NCBI GenBank assembly: GCA_963169325.1
Contig: CAUJEY010000271.1
Span: forward strand, 1-32,662
Length of the DNA: 32,662 nt
Reading direction: 5' to 3'
Source: Bacteroidota bacterium
GTDB taxonomy: Bacteria > Bacteroidota > Bacteroidia > Chitinophagales > Saprospiraceae
Shown here piece by piece: positions 26,352 through 32,662 of the stretch; the first letter of the stretch is position 1; every line of letters starts with the position of its first letter. The notes under the pieces were generated by a model. It was not told the DNA's origin, ran no database searches, and was given only the letters and a program-made list of their open reading frames with translations. The position numbers and the translations under genes are program-made.

Positions 26352-27950
26352 ATGAAACGCCAACTGCCCTGCACACCCGCCAAGTCTCCCTTTTGCTGCT
26401 TAACCGCATTGCTGCTGTTATTACACACGTTTATCCTGCCGGCACAAGACCTGCATGTTCATTACGACCTGTTTACGGACAGCGTCAGTTATCAAAAAGA
26501 GGGGATTCCCGTGAAGAACCCTAAAATCCGCAAAGGGGATCGCGTGGTCGTGCATTTTACCGAATTCAACCCCTACCTGTACAAGGCTTCGGCCGAAGTA
26601 TCCCAGCGCCAGTCCGACGACTGGGCCGGAAGCAGCGGCCTCAGCGCTTTTGCGGGCCTGGTGCCCGGCATGAGCAGTCTGATGCCCGGTATGGCCGCCG
26701 CCGCCCCGGCCGACCCCAACGCACCGCCGCCGGTTTCTTTCCTCGACGTTCCCCTGCTCCGGCTGGGGCAGTCGAGTTTCAAATTGAGGGACTTGTTCGG
26801 CAATTCCCGCGGTCCGGACCAGTTGCTCGATCAGGCTAAAATACAATTGCAGGAGCTCACGCAATTGCAATCTGAAATGGCTGAAATTTATCAGGAAATT
26901 CAGGTGCTGGAAAAATCGGAGCAAGCCGGTCGCATGGCCTTGAAGCACATCGACTTCCTGTTGCACAACCCGCAGTTGAAACCCTCCCTGATCAAACGGG
27001 TGGCCATGGAATATGAGGCCCTCAGTTTTCCTGACAAAAGCGCCGATGCGCTCCAGATAGACGACGCTTTCCGGTGGCAGGAACGGCCGGCGGCCAAACG
27101 CCGGCTGGTGCAAAACCTCGAAGCCAAACAACGGGAATTCGATGTGCAAATGCTCCAGCTGAGCCCGATCACCCAACAACTGAGCGACCTGGACCTCGGC
27201 AGCCCGGCGCTGGAAGAATTTGCCCGCGATCTGCGGGGCCTCAGCGATCAAAGCGGGAATTTCCGCCAGCAACTGAGCGCTTTCATCGCCAGCCAAGCCA
27301 AAAAACAAACCCAGGACCTGAGCCTGGAAGAACTGATGAGCCTGCAACTGCGCTTTCGGGAGTTGGCAGAACAACCGTTTACCTTCGATTGCCCGGTGCA
27401 AATCGAAAACGACGTGGCCATCGTCACCGCCACCTTTTCGCCGCGCGATACGCTTGGCAGCAACTGGCGGCAAAATAACCGCACACCACAAGAGAAAACC
27501 GTTAAACTGGAAACGCGCGGTGGGCTGCGCATCAATACCGGCTTCGGCGTCGGCTTCTCGCAGTTCTTCACCCCGGAGCAGAAATTCAGCGTTCGGGACA
27601 ACGTTATTGTGGCCGATGCCGGCGGCAGCATACAGCCTTCGCTCACCACCTACCTCCATTTTTATGCTGCCGGCAGAAGTGGCATGGCCCTGGCCGGCAC
27701 TTTTGGGTTGGGTATTCCGCTGGGCGGCGGCAGTATTTCGTCGCTGAATTTTTTCCTCGGGCCGAGCCTCCTGTTCGGACGGGGCCAGCGCATCGTACTC
27801 AGCGGCGGCCTGGTCGCGGGGCCCGTGTCGCGCCTGGCAAAGGGATTCAAGGCAGGCGATGCATTCGACACCGACAACGGCGACATACCGCTGCAAACAC
27901 GGTACGAATTAGGATATTTTGTAGGGATTTCGTTTAATATGGGGAAGTAG
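26352..27950 (+). CDS. exported coiled-coil protein with beta-rich C terminus, unknown function
   Basis: 532 residues. Signal peptide (LTALLLLLHTFILPAQD). Then a beta-rich part (VHYDLFTDSVSYQKEGIPVKNPKIRKGDRVVVHFTEFNPYLYKA), a Gly/Ala/Pro/Met-rich linker (about 95-135), and a long helical, coiled-coil middle (about 155-345). The last 190 residues are strand-rich with alternating small and aromatic residues (INTGFGVGFSQFF, FYAAGRSGMALAGTFGLGIPLGGG, YELGYFVGISFNMGK), like a small outer-membrane barrel that ends in an aromatic/hydrophobic strand. It starts four bases after the caspase gene, so it is very likely co-transcribed and may be its surface anchor, substrate or inhibitor. I do not recognise the family. 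Confidence 0.88.
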   Translation: MKRQLPCTPAKSPFCCLTALLLLLHTFILPAQDLHVHYDLFTDSVSYQKEGIPVKNPKIRKGDRVVVHFTEFNPYLYKASAEVSQRQSDDWAGSSGLSAFAGLVPGMSSLMPGMAAAAPADPNAPPPVSFLDVPLLRLGQSSFKLRDLFGNSRGPDQLLDQAKIQLQELTQLQSEMAEIYQEIQVLEKSEQAGRMALKHIDFLLHNPQLKPSLIKRVAMEYEALSFPDKSADALQIDDAFRWQERPAAKRRLVQNLEAKQREFDVQMLQLSPITQQLSDLDLGSPALEEFARDLRGLSDQSGNFRQQLSAFIASQAKKQTQDLSLEELMSLQLRFRELAEQPFTFDCPVQIENDVAIVTATFSPRDTLGSNWRQNNRTPQEKTVKLETRGGLRINTGFGVGFSQFFTPEQKFSVRDNVIVADAGGSIQPSLTTYLHFYAAGRSGMALAGTFGLGIPLGGGSISSLNFFLGPSLLFGRGQRIVLSGGLVAGPVSRLAKGFKAGDAFDTDNGDIPLQTRYELGYFVGISFNMGK

Positions 27951-27952
27951 TA

Positions 27953-28720
27953 TTAAGCACCTGTCACCTGTTGTATCCAGTTTTTATCTGCTTCCGAAAA
28001 TTCCGGCGGCGCCGGGGATTTGTCGTAATCAATGGAAAGGTGGTATAAGCCCCGCTGGTAAATCATGTCGAGGGCTTGTTTGAGCGGCAGCGAAACGTCG
28101 GGGTCGGGGCTTTTCAGCGGGACGGGCAGGACGGGCAGGAGATGTTGCACCAGGTTCGTCCAGACCGCAAGTTTAGAGGTGCCCGCTCGCCAAAGGCTGA
28201 ACAGGTAATGATGTTCCGGCAGTCCCAGGTTCGACACATGGCGTTTGCCCCTGCGCAACAGGTCAATTTCGAGTAAATGGACACCGCTCAAGTGCAGGTC
28301 ATTCCTTTTTTCGTGGTAAGGCTGCCAGCCGGGGCTTCGCTTGTTGACGGGAGAAAGAATTTCAATGCAGGTTATCAGCCGGTTCTTTTCCACATCCCGA
28401 ATTTGAATAACAGGAATACGAACAGTAATGGTCGTTTCAATGATCACATCCGGTTCCGTCATCATGGCCGGATCTGCGTATGGTACTTGGGGCTCTTCCA
28501 CCCTCCTCTTCAAAATTGCCACGTCGGGATAAGTGATGCCAACTTCGGACTCTGGGTTGGTGTCTTCAACGGTGTAGGTTTCCACACGTGCCACGTATTT
28601 TGGGGCAATTTTTGGGGCAAGAATTTCTGAGATGGCATTGATGAGCCTATTATGCACATCGGGCCAAATATGCCCTTCAAGGTAAGGGTCCATGCCGGGA
28701 AAAGGTGAAGTTGTCGTCAT
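27953..28720 (-). CDS. DUF4058 family protein
   Basis: 255 residues. The N-terminal SPFPGMDPYLE and HIWPDVHNRLI and the EILAPKIAPKYVARVE block are the family hallmarks of DUF4058. The central part (EVGITYPDVAIL...IPVIQIRDVEKNRLITCIEILSPVNKR) has the strand plus E-x-LSP-NK pattern of a PD-(D/E)XK-nuclease-like core, similar to DUF820/Uma2 proteins common in cyanobacteria. Function unknown; a nuclease activity has not been shown to my knowledge. It is a single gene that converges with the coiled-coil protein gene (two bases between stops), and its family's patchy spread across phyla suggests horizontal transfer. The ATG at 28720 is the family start. Confidence 0.93.
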   Translation of the reverse strand: MTTTSPFPGMDPYLEGHIWPDVHNRLINAISEILAPKIAPKYVARVETYTVEDTNPESEVGITYPDVAILKRRVEEPQVPYADPAMMTEPDVIIETTITVRIPVIQIRDVEKNRLITCIEILSPVNKRSPGWQPYHEKRNDLHLSGVHLLEIDLLRRGKRHVSNLGLPEHHYLFSLWRAGTSKLAVWTNLVQHLLPVLPVPLKSPDPDVSLPLKQALDMIYQRGLYHLSIDYDKSPAPPEFSEADKNWIQQVTGA

Positions 28721-29200
28721 AACAAGCGTTGTTGCCAGGTTTTACGGAACAGTAACCTGTCAAAAATACAAAGATTTTAATCAACTGAGGTCTATCATAA
28801 AAAAAGAGAACCGGAGACCGCCGAAAACTTGTACCGGCGCGCTTTGCTGATAGACCCGAAATCTCCACGGCGCACAAAGCGCCGGCTGTAAATTGGCTTA
28901 AAAAAGCCTTCAGGACAGATCAAGCACGATTTTGAGGTTTTCATCCAATTGGCGACGGAGGGGGGCGCTCAATTGACCGACCCTATGCAACAAACGGCGA
29001 TTGTCTATGGCGATGGATATTTACCGCCCGTCACTGATAACCTTTCGCCCCCATAGGTATTAACAGACCTGCATCGCTTTCAAACGGGCGGTGAAAAAGG
29101 AAAATATTTTCAAACAGTAAATAACAACATAAAAGCGCGTTGTTCTGCTTTGTATGTACTAATTTTAGTGCTATTCTTTCACTTTCCAAAATCAATACTA
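28721..29200. other. 480-base region without an intact gene
   Basis: It contains the mazF-like remnant (28910-29020) and an imperfect hairpin around 28831-28893 (CCGGCGCGCTTTG pairs with CAAAGCGCCGG). A GGCTT/AAGCC stem with an A-rich loop lies just past the remnant's stop. The stretch 29060-29200 is AT-rich and should hold the promoter of the gene at 29201; a TTTG (29149-29152) followed 19 bases later by TATTCTTTC is only a poor promoter match. Confidence 0.6.
28910..29020 (-). pseudogene. 3' remnant of a MazF/PemK-type toxin gene
   Basis: The minus strand reads 36 codons ending in TGA at 28910-28912: ISIAIDNRRLLHRVGQLS then APLRRQLDENLKIVLDLS. This matches the C-terminal helix region of MazF/PemK endoribonucleases (typically QI-TIDK-RL---IG-LS-----I--AL-I-L-L). 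A TAA stands in frame directly upstream (29021-29023), and no frame upstream restores the N-terminal beta barrel. MazF toxins cut mRNA in the cytoplasm and are neutralised by MazE; neither the catalytic N terminus nor an antitoxin is seen. It is a broken leftover of a toxin-antitoxin module. Confidence 0.55.
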
Positions 29201-29824
29201 ATGAAAAAAAGCAATGTATTGCTTATTCCCGTGTGCCTTTCCCTGTTGTTTCTCGCCTTTGACATCCAAACGGCCGTGGCGCAGAGCGCCAAACCCGCTA
29301 CGGCCAGCGCAACCAAAGCGGCTCCCGTAGCGCCTACGCCGCTGCCGTTTTGCGACGAAGCGCTCCCCAAAGCGAAACAACGTTTGCAAACGGAGGCCGA
29401 TTCAAAATGTAAGACGGCCCACGCCTGCATTCCCTGTATCATGCGCGAATCGAACACCGAATTGTATGCGACGCTCATCGTGCAGCCGCAAAAGGCCACT
29501 TGCAAAAAGTTGGAGGCCCTCAAAACATTGGCGGCAGAAAGTGTCTCGGAGGAACAGGCGTTTCGATTCGAAATCCTGCAATCGGTTTGTACCCGTTCCG
29601 GTGTTTCCCTGGAAGTATTCTTTCCCGATTCCCGGCTCAAACCCACCGATTTTTCCTACGAGTGGACGATTGACGGTAAAGTGGCATCGCGCGAAGCAAA
29701 ACTCGATTGTGGCTGCGGAAAAAATACGACCCTGAAGGTGACAAAAAACGGCACCAAACAATCGTCTACCAAAGCGTTTGCGCTTCCGGAGGCCTGCTCG
29801 GGCGGTACGAAGGATAAAGAGTAA
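29201..29824 (+). CDS. small exported Cys-containing protein, unknown function
   Basis: 207 residues from the ATG at 29201, which starts a signal peptide (MKKSNVLLIPVCLSLLFLAFDIQTAVAQ); the longer in-frame start at 29150 is rejected because it adds a second hydrophobic stretch before it. An Ala/Pro/Thr linker (KPATASATKAAPVAPTPLP) follows. The core has several Cys residues (FCDEAL, KCKTAHACIPCIMRE, ATCKKLE, SVCTRSG) and ends with a PKD/Ig-like part: FSYEWTIDGK...LDCGCGKNTTLKVTKNG. Disulfide-stabilised periplasmic or surface protein. It stands alone between the mazF remnant and a palindrome-rich gap. No family recognised. Confidence 0.75.
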   Translation: MKKSNVLLIPVCLSLLFLAFDIQTAVAQSAKPATASATKAAPVAPTPLPFCDEALPKAKQRLQTEADSKCKTAHACIPCIMRESNTELYATLIVQPQKATCKKLEALKTLAAESVSEEQAFRFEILQSVCTRSGVSLEVFFPDSRLKPTDFSYEWTIDGKVASREAKLDCGCGKNTTLKVTKNGTKQSSTKAFALPEACSGGTKDKE

Positions 29825-29877
29825 GGGGGCGTTAATTCTCGCGAACCAGCCAGGTCAAACATATCAAAATCGCGGAT

Positions 29878-30043
29878 GACCTCGGAGAGGTCTAACGTTT
29901 GTAGAAATAGCCGCCCCCCCTGACCACACGACCTCGGAGAGGTCGAACATTGGTTAAATGGTGCGATTCGATTGTTCGACCTCTCCGAGGTCGTGTGGTC
30001 AGGGAATCATATAGTTCTACCAATATTTGACCTCTCCGAGGTC
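29878..30043. repeat. four copies of the palindrome GACCTCGGAGAGGTC, two forming a 31-bp inverted repeat
   Basis: Copies lie at 29878-29892 and 29930-29944 in one orientation, and at 29978-29992 and 30029-30043 in the other. The middle two sit inside a perfect 31-bp inverted repeat (29919-29949 and 29973-30003, loop of 23 bases) that begins CCTGACCACAC. The block fills the gap between two genes and encodes nothing convincing. It looks like a family of Bacteroidota intergenic palindromic elements. Strong RNA hairpins would form on both strands, so it could also end transcription. Confidence 0.9.
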
Positions 30044-30153
30044 ATTCATAATTTTGATACGTTTGCCCTCGGCGAACCCGCTTTTCGACGCGTCAATATT
30101 TTCCGGCCTATCGGGAAGAATTGACGTAGTTTTGTTTTGAAAAGAGTGGATTG

Positions 30154-30254
30154 ATTTACGATTTTTGATTTACGATTTATAAGCCTCTGTAAACGCTTGG
30201 CCAACCATTACCAGGGATACACCAATCGTAATTCGTAAATCAAAAATCGTAAAT
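30154..30254. repeat. 22-bp perfect inverted repeat upstream of the caspase-TPR gene
   Basis: ATTTACGATTTTTGATTTACGA at 30154-30175 is matched by its reverse complement at 30233-30254, with a 57-base spacer. The right arm ends 42 bases before the start codon of the caspase-TPR gene, so the element overlaps the region where the promoter should lie. Its right arm belongs to the same word family (CGTAATTCGTAA) as the palindrome after that gene. Confidence 0.85.
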
Positions 30255-30296
30255 TTCACCCCCCCCGCCTGGTTAAGGATCACACATACTATCCCA

Positions 30297-32528
30297 ATGA
30301 AAAAGCACTTGCTCCTTTTCAGCGTATTCCTGTTTGTACTCACCCCCCTGCGGGCACAGCAAACCAAAGGTATTACACCGGTTTCTTCCAACACCCCCGG
30401 CAGCGGACAGACCTGGGCCGTGGTGGTCGGCGTTTCCGACTACCAGGACCCCGACATTCCCGACCTGCAATTCGCCCACCGCGATGCCGAGGCGTTTGCC
30501 GGCTACCTGCAAAGCCCGGCCGGCGGCGGTTTAGACAATACCCACATCACGCTGCTGCTCAACCAGAATGCCACACTTGGCAATTTCTCCAACGCGCTGG
30601 ACTGGCTGCTGGAGTCCGTCCAGGAAGGCGACCAGGCAATTATCTACTTCTCCGGCCACGGCGACGTGGAAAAAAAACTGATCAGCCAACCCGGCTATCT
30701 GCTGTGTTGGAACGCGCCATCCCGGGTGTACTATGGTGGCGGAGCCCTGGGATTGCCCATATTTCAGGACATCATCACTACCCTTTCCGTAGAAAAGAAG
30801 GCGCGGGTATTGGTCATCACCGACGCCTGCCGGGCAGGCAAACTGGCCGGCACGGCTATCGGCGGCGTCCAGCTGACGGCCGCCAACCTGGCCAAACAAT
30901 ACGCCAATGAAGTCAAAATCCTGTCCTGCGGGGCGGAGGAGTTGTCGCAGGAAGGCCTGGCCTGGGGCGGTGGCCGCGGCGTTTTTTCGTATTATTTCCT
31001 GAACGGCCTGGCCGGTCTGGCCGATCAGAATAAAGACGGGGTGGTCAATTTGAAGGAAATAGAGCGCTACCTCGAAGATTGGGTACCGCAGGCCACCGGC
31101 CAAAGCCAGAACCCCATATTGAAGACCGACAATAAAAATACCGCGATCGCCAAAGTGGACCCTGCCGCTTTGGCCGCACTGATACACAACAACGACTTCA
31201 GTGATCTGTCGAACAACCTGCTGGCCAGCAACGACAAAGGCGTCCTCAGCGCCCTGGAAAAAGACCCCAGTGCGCTCGCACAATACAATGATTTTAAAAA
31301 AGCGCTGAAAGAGGGCCACTTGCTGCAACCGGAAGAAAATTCCGCCTGGCTGCTGTACGAACAACTCAAAAACAAAGCCGTCATGGGCCCTTTCCAGAGC
31401 CTCATGCGCCGCAACCTGTCCGCCGCGTTGCAAGACGAAGCCCAGCAAGCGATGAATGCCTATCTGAAGGCCGATCCGGCCGAAATGCGCAAACGCTGGA
31501 AACAAAGCGATAGTTATTACGAAAATTTCCCGGAATACCTGAATAAAGCGGCAGAATTACTGGGTGAAACCCACCTGCAATACAAGAGCCTGAAAGCGCG
31601 CGCGCATTATTTTACCGCACTCAATTACCGCTTGCGGGGAGAACGGACCAAGGCGCCGACGCTGTACAACCTGGCACTGTCCGAATTACAGGAATGCCTG
31701 AAACTGGAACCCGACGCCGCTTATGCTTACAACGAACGGGGCCTGCTGAACCGCCGGCTCAAAAAGTACAGGGAGGCCATTACCGATTTTGAACAGGCGT
31801 ACTCCAAATCGCCCGGATGGGTGCTGCCGTGGGCTAATTTAACCGCGGTGTATCACGCGCTGAAAGACTACACCAACGCCGAAATCGCCGGAAAACAAGC
31901 AATCCGGCTGGACAGTGCTTCTGCGCTGGCACAATACAACCTCGGCCTGACCTATCATTTGATATCCAACACTGCCGGGGCAAAAACCCATTACAAAAAA
32001 GCCATCCAGAGCGACCCGGAATATTCCCTGGCTTTTTTTAACCTCGGACTGATCTATTTTGGGGAAAATGATTTCGAGCGGGCAGAACAAATGTGGAGCA
32101 TCTACCATCAGCAGGCGCCGGACGACCCCGACGGCCTGCTCAACCTGGGTGAAACGGCCCTGAAACGCAACCAAAAAGATACCGCGCTTTCTTTTTTCAA
32201 AAAAACCCTGACGCTCGATCCGAAATACACCCTTGCGCACCTTGCTATCGGGGAGTTATACCTGAACGAAGGAAAATACGACGAAGCGGAATCCGCCTTT
32301 TGGCGCTATGCGGAGCAAAAACCCGGCGACCCGATCCCGTACTACCAACTGGCCTTCATCAAAACCCTGAAGGAGCAACCCGAAATGGCCCGGCAACAAT
32401 TGGATAAAGCGCTATCGCTCGATAAGGATTATCAAGTCCTGCGCGAGAACCGGCACCTGGAATCCCTGCGCGGGCAAGCCCCCTTCGTGGCATTGCTGGA
32501 TCAGGTTGCGCCGGGGTGGAAAAAGTGA
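30297..32528 (+). CDS. secreted caspase-like protease with EF-hand-like loop and C-terminal TPR domain
   Basis: 743 residues. Signal peptide MKKHLLLFSVFLFVLTPLRAQ. Caspase domain at about 35-270: WAVVVGVSDYQDPDIPDL, His121 in IIYFSGHGD and Cys178 in LVITDACRAGK. Within its C-terminal part is an EF-hand-like calcium loop, DQNKDGVVNLKE (243-254), with acidic or oxygen-bearing residues at the positions expected for calcium. A helical linker (about 285-430) leads to a TPR array from about 430 to the end (AAYAYNERGLLNRRLKKYREAITDFEQAY, ALAQYNLGLTYHL, SLAFFNLGLIYFGENDFERAEQMW, TLAHLAIGELYLNEGKYDEAESAF), at least six repeats. TPRs bind partner proteins. Calcium control is inference. The gene is flanked on both sides by related palindromic repeats, has no operon partner in view, and ends cleanly at 32528. 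Confidence 0.92.
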   Translation: MKKHLLLFSVFLFVLTPLRAQQTKGITPVSSNTPGSGQTWAVVVGVSDYQDPDIPDLQFAHRDAEAFAGYLQSPAGGGLDNTHITLLLNQNATLGNFSNALDWLLESVQEGDQAIIYFSGHGDVEKKLISQPGYLLCWNAPSRVYYGGGALGLPIFQDIITTLSVEKKARVLVITDACRAGKLAGTAIGGVQLTAANLAKQYANEVKILSCGAEELSQEGLAWGGGRGVFSYYFLNGLAGLADQNKDGVVNLKEIERYLEDWVPQATGQSQNPILKTDNKNTAIAKVDPAALAALIHNNDFSDLSNNLLASNDKGVLSALEKDPSALAQYNDFKKALKEGHLLQPEENSAWLLYEQLKNKAVMGPFQSLMRRNLSAALQDEAQQAMNAYLKADPAEMRKRWKQSDSYYENFPEYLNKAAELLGETHLQYKSLKARAHYFTALNYRLRGERTKAPTLYNLALSELQECLKLEPDAAYAYNERGLLNRRLKKYREAITDFEQAYSKSPGWVLPWANLTAVYHALKDYTNAEIAGKQAIRLDSASALAQYNLGLTYHLISNTAGAKTHYKKAIQSDPEYSLAFFNLGLIYFGENDFERAEQMWSIYHQQAPDDPDGLLNLGETALKRNQKDTALSFFKKTLTLDPKYTLAHLAIGELYLNEGKYDEAESAFWRYAEQKPGDPIPYYQLAFIKTLKEQPEMARQQLDKALSLDKDYQVLRENRHLESLRGQAPFVALLDQVAPGWKK

Positions 32529-32556
32529 GGAAGACGACTTACAACTTTCGACTTAC

Positions 32557-32624
32557 GACTTACGAATTACGTAGAGGGGACCGTAGCGTAATCTACGGTC
32601 CCCTCTACGTAATTCGTAAGTCGA
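32557..32624. terminator. 31-bp perfect palindrome, likely bidirectional terminator and repeat element
   Basis: The arms 32557-32587 and 32594-32624 are perfect reverse complements with a 6-base loop (CGTAAT); the core is GTAGAGGGGACCGTAG. It lies 29 bases after the stop of the caspase-TPR gene. The hairpin is very stable and would stop or pause transcription, though no T-run follows, so a rho-independent terminator is only one reading. The right flank (32609-32644) resembles the right arm at 30227-30255. Confidence 0.7.
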
Positions 32625-32662
32625 AAGTCGTCAGTCGTAAATTACTGCATCGCCGCCTTTGC

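Noticed and set aside
28807-29056. Plus-strand reading with TPR-like text (ETAENLYRRALLIDP) followed by a further open stretch
   Set aside because: It is broken by a TAA, has no start, and overlaps the minus-strand MazF-like tail, which matches a known family better. The TPR likeness is probably chance.
29150-29200. Longer N terminus for the small secreted protein
   Set aside because: The start codon there is not ATG and would put a second hydrophobic stretch before the normal signal peptide.
29878-30043. Possible CRISPR array
   Set aside because: Only four short palindromic units, in mixed orientation, with unequal spacers and no cas genes nearby.

Overview
The window looks like chromosome of a Bacteroidota bacterium, most likely of the Saprospiria (Haliscomenobacter/Lewinella-like). 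The signs are a type IX secretion (T9SS) C-terminal domain, TAnnTTTG-type promoter boxes with almost no Shine-Dalgarno sequences, caspase-like proteases with signal peptides, an EAD/STAND operon, a delta-60 repeat protein and intergenic palindromes built on GACCTCGGAGAGGTC. No rRNA or tRNA gene was seen. The one clear housekeeping gene is guaB (IMP dehydrogenase); most of the rest reads as accessory, conflict/cell-death or envelope functions.

Layout. 1-508: 5' part of a group II intron on the minus strand, its maturase gene lying off the left edge; it sits just downstream of a delta-60 repeat secreted protein gene (572-2041) whose 3' end looks damaged. 2330-2725: a small secreted protein. 2728-3270: a DUF6642-like, caspase-fold-like protein with the expected His replaced. 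3348-8705: a very large Tc-toxin TcA-like protein with no TcB/TcC partner in view. 8843-14575 (minus): a compact operon of an EAD11-like adaptor, an uncharacterised second adaptor, an nSTAND1 NTPase with a transmembrane helix, a secreted LRR/WG-like protein, and a small ORF. 14777-15895: a secreted beta-propeller-like protein with a T9SS sorting domain. 16033-19326: a caspase fused to a DUF4384-like region and an alpha/beta-hydrolase (lipase). 19333-20814: guaB. 21025-24062 (minus): ECF sigma factor, TPR anti-sigma-like protein and secreted HExxH peptidase, diverging from a secreted caspase-DUF4384 gene and a coiled-coil/beta-rich partner (24302-27950). 27953-28720: DUF4058. 28910-29020: the broken 3' end of a mazF/pemK-type toxin gene. 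29201-29824: a small Cys-containing secreted protein. 29878-30254: palindromic repeats. 30297-32528: a secreted caspase-TPR protein with an EF-hand-like loop, followed by a 31-bp perfect palindrome.

How the parts may work together (inference). Three intact caspase-like proteases, a fourth caspase-fold candidate, and an EAD/STAND module lie within about 30 kb. The STAND operon has the form of an NLR-like switch: a membrane-anchored NTPase, adaptors that share a short 16-residue motif suited to homotypic assembly, and a separately exported LRR protein that could sense an envelope signal. The caspase-lipase fusion, 1.5 kb away and divergently oriented, carries both a protease and a lipid-hydrolase active site and would be a plausible effector. 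The ECF-sigma operon beside a secreted caspase gene suggests stress-controlled expression of a second set. No physical or regulatory link between these modules can be proven from sequence alone.
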